This document shows positions 41,891 to 51,747 of a stretch of 64,000 nucleotides of DNA, piece after piece. Location: assembly GCA_022570795.1 (NCBI GenBank), contig JAKUDP010000002.1:2666001-2730000 (forward strand), given 5' to 3'. This stretch comes from Sphaerulina vaccinii (Eukaryota; Ascomycota; Dothideomycetes; Mycosphaerellales; Mycosphaerellaceae). The notes below the pieces were generated by a model. It was not told the DNA's origin. It searched no databases and saw only the letters and a list, made by a program, of their open reading frames with translations. Made by a program: the position numbers and the translations under genes. Position 1 is the stretch's first letter. The number at the start of each line of letters is the position of its first letter.

Positions 41891-44520
41891 TATGCTTTAA
41901 AGGTTACTACGTGTATATAGTCGTGCCTTGTCTTATATATAATAAGACTATTTATCGAATTTATATTTAAATACCTAGGTTAATAGCAATCTAGGTAGAA
42001 GCTTGCGTTTACTTATAGGTACTTCTAACTTATCTACCTATAGAAAGGTGTTTATTTCTATAAGTTTGTCTATTCTAAGTACACTATAGTAGTAAATTCT
42101 ATAGCTTGTTTATATTTCTTTATAGCTTTCTAGCCTCTTAGTTCTAGTAGCAAATTGTAATAGTATAATAGCCTATCTTACTTATAGCTTATTATAGTTA
42201 TTAACACTATTAAGGCTACTATACTATAAAGCTGCAGACTCTGCATTATAGTTATACTATAATAGGATAGCTTAGAAAGCTATATAAGGTTGGATTGCGT
42301 ACTAAGCTAAGTTATATTAGTAAGGGTATAAGCTTTGTAGTTTGTTATAAATAGTAGTATTGCATTATTATTAGTACTTAATCTACTTAATATAATACGC
42401 GCTAGGTCGTCTATAGTATACCTTACTAGCTTAGAGCTAGTAAGTTCTACCTCTTAATCTGTCGGTAGTAGTAGAGATAGTAGTAGTAGGGGTCCTATAT
42501 CTAGTATAGTAGTAGAGTATTCCCTATACCTTAGTTCATCTATACTATTACTATATAGTCTATAGTCTATTATATATAGGCGTTTTGAAGGAAACTATAA
42601 TTTGTTATTAATTATTTTAATATTAATCTCGGGCGCTCTTACCCCTTTAGAGGGACTATAGGGATGTTCGGGCTCCTCCGGTAGTAGCATCTATATACTA
42701 GAAGGAGCTTCTGCGTCTTTGTACCCCTGTTTCTAAGTAAGATCTTCCTATGTCGAGGATTATAGGTAATCCTACTTAGGTAGCAAAGTTGGCGTATTGC
42801 CTAGAAATAGCTATTCTATAACTTTTGCTACTATTTCCGTCGTAACCTACAAGTTATTAGAGGTATTTGCAGGGCTCTAATTAGCCGAGGGCTCTTATAT
42901 ATAATTATCGGCGTTATGCGGAGTGTCTGCGATTAGTTATTATACTAGATCGGTTGCATGTTAACCTAATAACTATAGATTATATAACTTAGCTGCAATA
43001 GCCTTTTCTATATCTATATAAGGTATGTTAATGTCGTCTACTAAGCTAGGTATAACGACTGCAATATCCAAGTCGCCTAGTCGATAGAACTGCCTCTTAT
43101 TAAAGTATATATAGAAAGTAGTAATTATATACTTTTGAGATAGTATCTATACTCTATATATATTATTACTAATAAAGCTATAGAGGTAGCTAATATAAGC
43201 TTGTACTAGTATCTTTTCTAGCTTCTTAGGTTAGTCTATACTAACCTTATAAATATAGGCCTTATAGCTAAATATATAGAGGTTTAAGAGGTTTGGCTTC
43301 TATCTAGTTACTAACTTAATTAGTATTTTGCTACTATATTTGCTAGATATAGGCAGTCGATTAAGTATATATATAGCTACGTATATATACTCGGGCTAGA
43401 GTTTAATACTAAGGTTGCTTTATTATATAAGGTAATATATAGTGTCGATTAGTCGTTTGCCGTATATTTCGGCTAGCAATTAGTAATACCCTTTCTTTGT
43501 AGCTAGTATCTACCGAATGCCCTTGTCTCTTAATGCAGTTTTAAAGTACTTAGTCGTTATCCCTTAAGGATTAATTAGTATAGTATCTATATTAGTACTA
43601 AGCCGTACGATAACGCGATCTATTAAGTTAGCTAATTAAATAACCCTTATAATTATATTAGTAAGCGTCTCGCCTTTCTTGAATATAGTAGCCTCTACAA
43701 ACTCTAATAACGTTGCAAGGTCTATAAGGTAAAGTATATATTTAGAGCTGTCGTACGCCTCTGCAAAGAAGTAGGTATCTATAACAATATAGCTAAAAGG
43801 GGTTATTTCTTATAATCGTTCGATGCGTAAGTAAATGTATATACTTTTACTAGTAGCGCAAACCTTATAGTCTTCTATTCGTAGCTTATCTAAGTCCTTC
43901 TCTATATCCTCTATAACCTCTATACTAAGTACGTACTTATAGAACTCTCTTAACCTCTCTTTGCCTATATAACCGAGTATTATATACTATTACCTTATAG
44001 TAAGTTGCCTTAGTACACGAGCTTTTAAACTCGTACCTACGGGCCTATAGAGGTTAGTAGGGGCTTTAGACTAGTATAAGAAGAGTATAAGTAGTAGGTT
44101 TAGTAGAGGTAAGATTAGAGTAACTAGTATATACGTACTATTTTGTTCTTAAAGGTTTGTAAATATTGTTTGCGCTATAACGTTATATAGCGCTAGCATA
44201 GTTATAGCAAGGTAGGGCATGTCGTTATTAGGCTTGTGCAGCCTTGCAATAAAGGTGTCTTAATTAGTAGCCTTATCGTATTAATAGAGTAAGTTCTCAA
44301 AGCCGTGCTACTATAGACCGGATTTCTTAAGAATATAGTAAGCTATAATGTTTGTGTAAAAGCCTAGTATATAGGCGACGTTGTGCAACGTAAGTATTAC
44401 TAGACTAATATCTAGTATATAGTTACTATAAGCGACAACCTCAAATATAGTAGTGCCGGCTCGAATAGCTATACCTCGGACTATATAACGTAGTTAAAAT
44501 GCAGCCTTTAGATAATAGTT

Positions 44521-44945
44521 AATAACGTGCACGTTTGCATAGCTATTATAAGCCTATATATTAGTAGTGTCTATAGGCGCACGTTCCGTACGGTGCACTA
44601 TATAAACAAGTATAGTATAGCTACAACTACTATCTTAGCTATTATTATAAGGCGTATCTATTACTAGCTTCGGTGTCGATGTAGTACTTAGTATACTAGC
44701 TATATCGCTAGCTAAGAACTTGTTATACTTAGTATTATTAGGGAACTTCTTCTTTATATTAGTAAGAAGGTTGCTATCTTCCTTAAGCTTAGTAAAGTAG
44801 TTCTTAAGGTGTTTCTTAAACTTAGAGTTACAATCCTTAGCTGCAGGCTGTTTCTTTAGATTAGCGATAGTGCATATAGCTAACGTCGCATAGTTGTCTG
44901 CCTTAAGCTTGCTAGTAAGGTGCATGCACCCCTTGCTTCTTATAT
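44521..44945 (-). pseudogene. gag zinc-knuckle and protease remnant
   Basis: A stop-free stretch (44925-44635) begins next to KGCMHLTSKLKAD, which looks like a copia Cys/His knuckle with one Cys changed to Tyr. Lys-rich sequence follows, then at 44,560-44,521 a decayed aspartic protease motif (AYNSYANVHV). The order matches gag-protease of Ty1/copia elements. Confidence 0.6.
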
Positions 44946-45844
44946 TATTATTGCGCGTACTACTCGGAGGTAGCAGAGGAGGCGCATTCGAGTTAGTATT
45001 ATCCTCTAAGTTAAGGTTACTAAACGTAGCGTTTGCGCTATATAAACGTAGGCTCGGTAGCTTGCGATTTATATTAATCTAGTAGCTTACTACCTTGGTT
45101 AATATCTATATTATAGAGCTATTATTACTATAGATCTTGCTATATATAGTAGTTACGGCAGAGTATAAGCTTTTGGCAATAGTGCTAATAAACTTAGATA
45201 GTAGCTTATCGGCGTTACTATGTTTAACTACCTATATACGTAGTTCAAGTAATAGCTATATATTAGCCTAGTTCTTACTAGATATACGGCCTTTCTAACT
45301 AAGTTCTAGTATATATAATCTTATAGAGTATATTTCTTTACTATAGCGTTTAGTAGGCTTATATATCTCTATAAATAGTATATACTTCTCGCGCAATGTC
45401 GCCTTATCTATAAGTCTTATCTTATAGGTATTATTAGCTAAATCGTCGAAGTACTAAGTAAAGTATATATATATATTATCGAATTTGTTAAAGTCGGCTT
45501 GTCTACGCGCTACTACCTTATACTTTATATCTATAATAAACCTCTATTCTTGTATTATCTTAGACTTATCTTCTATAACTATTAGGTACTTAGAGTCTCT
45601 TATAGGCTCTAGTTATACGTCGGCGCTATTAGGGTCGATATATCGCTAAATCTATAGGGCTATTATAGATCGCTTTGTTTGGTTGTTCCAATTGTCCTAA
45701 TCCTCTGCCTTATAGCATACCTTCTTTATAGGTATAGCGCCTACTATCTAAAGTGTCGATATAGTTGTAGAGAGGTTAGTAGTTTGTTTTTCGAGTTGTT
45801 TTACAATTCTGAAAGTAAAGAATCGGGGTCGGATTATATATGTT

Positions 45845-45857
45845 CTAGGCTTATAAC
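45845..45857 (-). other. primer binding site resembling initiator tRNA-Met 5' half
   Basis: The plus strand reads CTAGGCTTATAAC directly against the 5' LTR. The anticodon stem-loop of eukaryotic initiator tRNA-Met reads CTGGGCTCATAAC up to position 39. The two differ at two sites only, both TpG or CpA changed to TpA. Drosophila copia primes from exactly this half-tRNA end. Confidence 0.65.
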
Positions 45858-46080
45858 TAATGCGAGGCAGTCGGTTATATAATTGCTTAGCAATTTTATA
45901 AATATTAGAATATATAGATTAGATTGTATAGGAGTTAATAACTAATAGTTCTAAGCAATCTACAGTGCGTTCTATATACTAAATTGCTCGCCAAGATCTG
46001 AGAAATCTCTGCACAAGCCTAGAGGGCTAGTTTCTCGTATTCTTGGCTTATATTCGGTGTTTTCGGCTATCCGCGCAACA
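45858..46080 (-). repeat. LTR, upstream (5') copy of the element
   Basis: 223 bases matching 40118-40341. Its inner half (45858 to about 45965) carries TpA where the other LTR has TpG or CpA; its outer half (about 45985-46080) is the less mutated copy. It ends ...GCGCAACA before the target duplication. Confidence 0.92.
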
Positions 46081-46085
46081 ATTCC
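46081..46085. repeat. target-site duplication, right copy (ATTCC)
   Basis: Identical to 40113-40117 and directly adjacent to the right LTR. Confidence 0.85.
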
Positions 46086-47052
46086 CTGTTGTTGACAGGG
46101 AACAGATTGGCTGATGGCTTTTCACTTACGGCGTGCAGACATGTTGGCTGATTTATCGATACCTCTGCTATGGTTAACAATGCTATTGATATGGTATGTT
46201 TGGGACAAACAAAACAAGATTGGTGCCCCCAAGGGATGACACCACAGCAAGGCGCCAAGACCATCTGAACGATCAGCGATGAGACAGCCTTTTCTGGTTC
46301 GCTCGTGTTTCGGAACCAGTTGTCTTCCATGATAAACACCATCAACACCTGCTGCCAGAGAACAGCTATTCATTCTTGAGAAGCCCAAGTCTACGCGTCT
46401 TCATGGCGGGCGCGAATCCTTCGCTCGAGCACGCGACATCGGGACTTCGATCAAGAGCGAGCAAGCCGAGATCGAGGAGTACCTTTTATATGAACAAGAA
46501 GATCGTCTAGGACCAACCGATTGGCTCTGTATCTTGCCTTGCCCATCGTGACGACGCCTCGGCACCTGGAATGCACGCAGCACAAGAATTTGGGATCGAA
46601 ATGGAACAAGATCCTATCGATTGTGCACTTCTCATGCATATCCTGCATGTTGCCAAGGCATTCGTGCCTCATCTCTCCGCACCACCTGACACCCAGACGC
46701 AAGCTGTGCCAGCTTGATGGAGTGATGCACTTGACTCGTCTATGCCAACACTGGACAATGCGTGGGGATCTGCGGCAAGTACGCGATGTGCATAGGACAA
46801 CCCTTGTGCCTCCGCCCGGACTGGTCTATCAAAGCCATCAGATCTCTCGGCAAATACATCCCAGCTTCACTGCAAAAATGGATACATATTAGACGTGATG
46901 CAGTATGATGCCCGAGCGGTTCGCTGGCAGCAAGGTAGGACTGAGGACCGGATTGTGGGGACCTGATCTCTCACGCTGTTCCCCTCTTCCAGAACACTTC
47001 TGGTCGCACGATCGTATGCCACTTCGAATCATCCTCTCAGAGTTCGGCCATA
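46086..47052. other. intergenic, possible decayed coding fragment
   Basis: The right 300 bases serve as the esterase promoter. Between about 46,395 and 46,720 on the plus strand, two adjacent frames read like protein: one with SIKSEQAEIEEYLLYEQEDR and GPTDWL to a TGA near 46,550, the next with AAQEFGIEMEQDPIDCALLM and HVAKAFVPHL to a TGA near 46,715. They have no common frame and no clear splice pair, so no gene is called. Confidence 0.35.
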
Positions 47053-49413
47053 ATGGGCTTATCCTTAAGCATATGGGGACTTACAGCCACTTTTCTGACA
47101 CTCATTACAATAGTCAACGCTCAATTTGTCAGCCCAACACAGACATGGAACATCGCGGCGGCCACCGCCAGCCCGACAAACAACGTCGGATGTATACTTG
47201 GCCTAGCTAATCAAGCTGATCCAAATGGCTTTTACGATGATCCATATGGCGCGAGATACGCTATTCGCTGTCAACAAGAAGCAACTGGATTTAAGTACGA
47301 CAATGTTGGTACTACCGGCCAGGGAGCATATGGTTGTTCGAAAGGTAGGAGAACTGTGTACGTCAACACGGTGAAGCAACATCAGCTGACAAGTATGTTG
47401 CTTCGCAGGTTGCGATAACAGGCCGAACTGTAGAGGGTGGACCTTTATAGGATATCAAACGGGTGCGCCTACTCGTCCATAGTGCAAGATCGCATGCTGA
47501 TTGTGCCGTAGATGGCACAACTGGCAGTGGCAGATGCTACTTCAGAACCGACCTGGGGCAGTACTCTTCGAATTCGAGCGTATATGCTGGTGCTGAGCTG
47601 CTGAGCAATGGAACACCTCGACTGCCCTGTCCTTACTACAATGGCACAACCTTCACCGATACACAAGGCTACCAATGGCAGATTCGCTGCGGTTTCGATA
47701 CCAGCGGTACAGATACCGGAACAGCTCTCCTTGGAGGCTACAACATGACAGACTGCTTTGGAGGTTCGTATTCGCGGCAGCCCATAAAGCCTTGAGACGT
47801 TCGCTGACTTTTGCAAGGATGCAACGCTCTCCTTAGCGCAAGCAACCCTTGCTCAATGTTCTCATACAATATGGGTGCTGGCATCGCAGTACCTGCTAAC
47901 AATGGCGCCGGTGGTGCTAATTGCTACTATAAGTGGGGCGCTCTGGGGACAATTTGGTGAAGAGTCCAAATGCTTACTTTGGTACCAGGTCCGGTCCCGT
48001 GGCAGAGTACGGTGGAGGTACAATCCAAGCAGCATACGCTACCAGAGTCGCGACCACTCCAGTATCGGTGAGCAGTTTAATCTCTTCAATGTCTTCATGC
48101 TGACGACTGCAGACGGCTGTCCCAGCTACATCCACTGCGAGCGCAACACCCAATCCCAACTATGCTGTTCCTCCTCCGATGGGTAGCGTGAATGCCTCCA
48201 CTGGCTGCGGCAAACCACTCTTTGGTGGTCTTGCGGCCGGTGGTGCTACAGTGGAGTTCACTTGGACGACAGCGCCGGACGGCTTTCAGAGAATCTATCG
48301 TGTACACATACCGCAGTTCTACAACGCCTCGAGAGCTTCGCCACTAATATTGTCCTACTCCGGTAATGGTGGCACAGCCGCAAATATCAAACTTCAGACA
48401 AGATACTCGACAGCTGCAATGAACCCTTATGGCATCGCTGTCTACAGTAGGACTGCACTTAATCAGCTGCGATCCTTCACTGCTACATGCTGACCTTAAG
48501 ACAGTCCAAGGTGTCGGCGCGACGACAGGCTACCTTTCGAATCCAGACTACGGACCAACTAGTACGGACCCATCTCTTCAAGCGCTAGACGACATCAGCT
48601 TCATGAAGCAGTTCATACCTTGGTTGACCAACAATTTCTGCATCGACGTAGGAAGAATCTGGACAACTGGACATAGTAACGGCGGAGGTTTCGTTCAAGT
48701 CATGGCATGTGATCCTTACTTATCAACTGTGATCTCGGTATTCTCTGGAAGCTCAGCCGCTATGTATACAAACTTCACGAGCGGCGATCCTGATACGATC
48801 ACTCCTGTCAATACACCCGTGCAAGCTATATGCTCACCAGGCCGAAACAACATAGCATACATCGAAGTCCACGGCACAGCAGATACCACGATTAGCTATT
48901 ATGGTGGTGTAAGAAGGAATCGACTTCTCCCTACCATACCGAATTGGCAACGGCAGTGGGCCGCCAGACAAGGGTATCCTACGACAAATGTTACTACTGT
49001 GCTTAATGTGCAGGGCTCTGTTGGTACAGGTGGATCGAGATATGAGTATGGCACGCCTCAAGTAAGTCGAAGCATGTGCATTATTGCTAAAAGATACTTG
49101 CTGATAACGTCTGCAGGGCATTCTTACGCAAGTCATGTTGAACGACTGGGTCCATGATTACGCCACGAATGCTACTACAGGCTTCGATTCTTCGCAGAAC
49201 TTCATGGACTTCTTCTATCGGCAGACTTCAACTTGGGGAGCTGGTCGGACGCCGGCCATCGTTACTAGTGGTATGTAGCAATTGTGACCTCGTGTAGGTT
49301 GCTTTGCTAATTGTACTCCTCTTGTAGTCTCCTCCTCATCAGCTCTGCGTACCATTCCAACTTATTGTAGCCAAGTCTTTGGAAGAGGACCTGTGTTATA
49401 CTGCGGAGCATAA
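47053..49413 (+). pseudogene. secreted CE1/PHB-depolymerase-like esterase with Cys-rich N-terminal modules, one-base frameshift
   Basis: Eight exons fit: 47053-47344, 47409-47462, 47512-47763, 47818-48067, 48113-48446, 48505-49061, 49117-49270 and 49328-49413. All have GT-AG borders and are in phase except inside exon 4. There a run of four G (47945-47948) needs a fifth to join NCYYKWGAL to NLVKSPNAYFGTRSGP. The product starts with a signal peptide (to about residue 24, VNAQF). Two or three PAN-like modules with paired Cys follow (GCDNRPNCRGW, then RCYFRTDLG). The C-terminal hydrolase domain has GHSNGGG (Ser at 48675-48677) and HGTADTTISYYGG, as in feruloyl esterases and PHB depolymerases. 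Apart from the frameshift every exon looks functional, so a recent lesion or a base-call error are both possible. Confidence 0.65.
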
Positions 49414-49433
49414 AGATGTGTCGTGCGCCTCCA

Positions 49434-50303
49434 CTAGCCTTGAGTAATATCAAGTCCAGCTAGATCCTCAATCGTATCCCTTTCCTCAAGCTTGTCACCA
49501 ATATACGTCTCCAAGCTCATCAAAGCCGCAGTCATCTGCGCAGAAGGGAAGCCCGGCCATCCACTATTGTCACGATACTTATCATATGCAAGCATGCACC
49601 AGTACCCAGGAGGAAAGGTAGCTCGTTGGAGTTTCTTGTGTGCAAGTAAGGTCTGAACCCACGGGATACCGCCGAACATCTCTTCTGGCGTAGGACAAAC
49701 TTCATGATCGTGGCGGATGGATTCTCCATACTCGTCAGGAAAGAATTTCAAATGACCCGATCGCCAACGCAGGAATAGTCCATCATTGCCGTGGAACCTG
49801 ATCTTACGAATGTTACTGCAAGCTCGAAACAACTGCTGCAAGCCAGAATCGATGGTGTCAAAGTTTGCTGCTGATCCTGTGCAATCAATGCAAATGGTCA
49901 CATCTTGCATCAACAATCTCGTCTTCTGCTTCAATAGGCGAGCGAAGTCTCCCTGCTCGATGCTTCTGAGACAGATGGAGAACCTTCGAGTCTTCAGCCA
50001 GGACCGCATTGCTGATCGACACCAGGCACCGGAGATTGTTAGCTCAGGTGGGAAGTTTGTGGGCCAGTTTTGAGCTCTCTCGTAAAGGTGGCCAGTTGCG
50101 CAACCGATGTTTCGTGGGGCGATAGTCAACATCGTGAGGAGTTTGTCGACGTACGCACTCTTGTCATAATAATGTTCAAGGCGCCAGTCTTTGAAGCACA
50201 TCTCGAAGATTGTGTCCAGGAGTTCTGTTGGCAGTCGCCAGAGTAGGCATTCGGATGGCTGTGAGTCCTCCTGCTGGCGACCTGACTGTGATGATGTCGC
50301 CAT
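49434..50303 (-). CDS. F-box-like protein of unknown specificity
   Basis: Single exon from ATG 50303, 289 aa; the upstream in-frame GTG at 50324 is not a credible start. Residues about 16-60 (LLWRLPTELLDTIFEMCF and on) look like a fungal F-box start, LPxELLxxIF. The rest has many Trp, Cys and Arg but no named domain. Its stop is only 21 bases from the convergent esterase stop, so the two transcripts must overlap or share 3' ends. An SCF adaptor role is an inference from the N-terminus only. Confidence 0.6.
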   Translation of the reverse strand: MATSSQSGRQQEDSQPSECLLWRLPTELLDTIFEMCFKDWRLEHYYDKSAYVDKLLTMLTIAPRNIGCATGHLYERAQNWPTNFPPELTISGAWCRSAMRSWLKTRRFSICLRSIEQGDFARLLKQKTRLLMQDVTICIDCTGSAANFDTIDSGLQQLFRACSNIRKIRFHGNDGLFLRWRSGHLKFFPDEYGESIRHDHEVCPTPEEMFGGIPWVQTLLAHKKLQRATFPPGYWCMLAYDKYRDNSGWPGFPSAQMTAALMSLETYIGDKLEERDTIEDLAGLDITQG

Positions 50304-50568
50304 GGTCCTTGTTTGCGTGCCCACTCTTGCTGTAGTGGAATGTCGAAGGAAATGAAAATTTGGCTAGATTGATAGAAATTGTTGACGGGATTGTAAGGCT
50401 TCGTGGCGAGAGTCACGTCGCTTCATGGTAAGTTGGGATATGGTACCAGATATTTCGTCAAGATAAATTTCTGCTTCGATCTTGGCGGCGTAGGGGGTCT
50501 AAGGTGAAATCGTGGCATCGTTGTTCGTCTCGAGACTCAAGTCAGTTTATCTTACACAACACTGGCGC

Positions 50569-51312
50569 TTACAACTTCTTTCGCACAATGGCACCCGTGG
50601 TAGGATGACCCTTCTCCTGGATCTGCCCGTACTGATCAAGATACGGCTTCACACCTTGATAACAAGTGATGCCCATCTCGTGCTGCCCCTGTCTAGGATA
50701 GCCTTCCTTCCCATAGATCTCTTCCAGCTTTTGCCTCTTCGCGCTTTTCTTCTTATCATCTCGTAATCTGACCTTCTCAAAGAACACATACGAAGCATAG
50801 TAAGCCACATTATGTGCTCCTGCTGAGGGGCCTTTCATCTTGAGAAGCGCATCCAAGTTTCTGGTTGTGACCTTGGACGACGGTAGCATTTCTGAGAGTT
50901 CTCGACATAATGCCGCTTTAGTTGTGGAGGGTATGTGCACGTTGAGAAGCTTGCGTATGTCGTCGCATGTGGCGTATATCGGCACAGACTCGGACTCTTC
51001 GCCTTCGAGATGGGTTGTGGAAAGTGACGAAGCTGTTGCGGGTCCATACGAGGATTTCTCATCACTCTTTGGCGATGCTTTGGATGAGGTTGAAGAGGTG
51101 CTCTTGCGCGATCTCTTGGTGTTAGCTTTCTGAGCAGAAGGCGGTGGAATGAAGTCCTTTGGCGAAGTCTCTTGATCCGTCTTCTTGCTTGTAGCTTTGA
51201 CTGGTGTAGCTGCGTTCACATTGGGATCCTACTCCCGAAGTGGCAATGTCTGGCCACAGCTATCGCAGGTATTCGGCTTGTATATTGATACATCTCTGCG
51301 AGGACGAGCCAT
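50569..51312 (-). pseudogene. DUF7726-like gene with in-frame TAG
   Basis: From ATG 51312 to the TAA at 50571-50569 there are 248 codons in one frame with one internal stop, TAG at 51231-51229 (codon 28). Before it: MARPRRDVSIYKPNTCDSCG, with a CxxC. After it a Lys/Ser/Pro-rich linker and a helical domain: CDDIRKLLNVHIPS, TTRNLDALLKMKGPSAG, YYASYVFFEKVRLRDDKKK. These resemble the fungal DUF7726 pattern (CDxIR..., x-FFKKRE). A 63-base intron (GTATCA...GAGTAG) would also remove the stop in phase but uses a poor donor and deletes the CxxC. So it is either a nonsense allele or an oddly spliced gene. Product role is unknown; the basic composition suggests a nuclear protein. Confidence 0.5.
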
Positions 51313-51450
51313 GGTTTCGAATGAGCCTTTGTTGCGAGTTATAGTGAGCTTTCCTTGTGATGATGGTAGTGTCATAGGAAGAAGAAATACAGAGAGGAGA
51401 GAAATCACCCTGCGAGTACAATTGTTGATCTGTTTTGAAACGCGATGATA

Positions 51451-51747
51451 TCAGCAGATCGACGCGTTGAACTCGACGTCATCGACGCCACCAGATTCTC
51501 GTAAGTGAAGCGAAATAACGTGACTCTGTGCCTTGAGGCTCATCAATCGACCTCTGATCAGCGAGCTCCCAATATCCTCGTGCTTGTGATTCATCTTGAT
51601 GAAGACGTGCGCCAGACGATACGCCCTGTTGGTGTCAGAACTTGATAGTATCTCATCAGGTGAGGTCAAAAGAAAGTCGAAATTGTCTTGAAGCCTGTCA
51701 ATCGAAGCGAGCCGTGCGCCAAAAGCCAAGGCGATCGCACAGTCCAC
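51451..51747 (-). pseudogene. possible gene remnant, 98 codons open without start codon
   Basis: The frame 51747-51451 has a protein-like composition (IDRLQDNFDFLLTSPDEILS, AYRLAHVFIKMNHKHEDIG) but begins only with GTG and has an upstream TGA in frame. I find no donor or acceptor that adds an ATG exon. It could be the tail of a lost gene, or chance. Confidence 0.25.

Larger units (their letters stand above)
40118..46080 (-). mobile_element. RIP-degraded Ty1/copia LTR retrotransposon
   Basis: A 5,963-base AT-rich island bounded by direct LTRs and a 5-base target duplication. On the minus strand the order is LTR, primer site, gag remnant, protease, (integrase), reverse transcriptase, polypurine tract, LTR. 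Protease before RT with a copia-type RT places it in Ty1/copia. A copia zinc knuckle with ligands partly lost lies at about 44,945-44,870. The protease DSG site is decayed at about 44,560-44,521, reading A-Y-N-S-Y-A-N-V-H-V where active elements have DSG. RT motifs follow at about 41,890-41,540. Every frame has many TAA/TAG stops, and CpA/TpG are depleted in favour of TpA, as RIP produces. No functional protein can be made. Confidence 0.93.

Noticed and set aside
40342..45857. AT-rich island as a possible centromere, mitochondrial insert or CRISPR-like array
   Set aside because: Direct LTRs, target duplication, primer site, polypurine tract and RT remnants identify it as one copia element.
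44894..45882. Short plus-strand frames inside the AT-rich island
   Set aside because: The element is coded on the minus strand; these are chance frames in decayed sequence.
3041..51312. Stop-codon reassignment as an explanation of in-frame TAA/TAG
   Set aside because: Intact genes here end with TAA (EBP2, IMP1-like), TAG (BLM10) and TGA (PSF3), and large genes have no internal stops.
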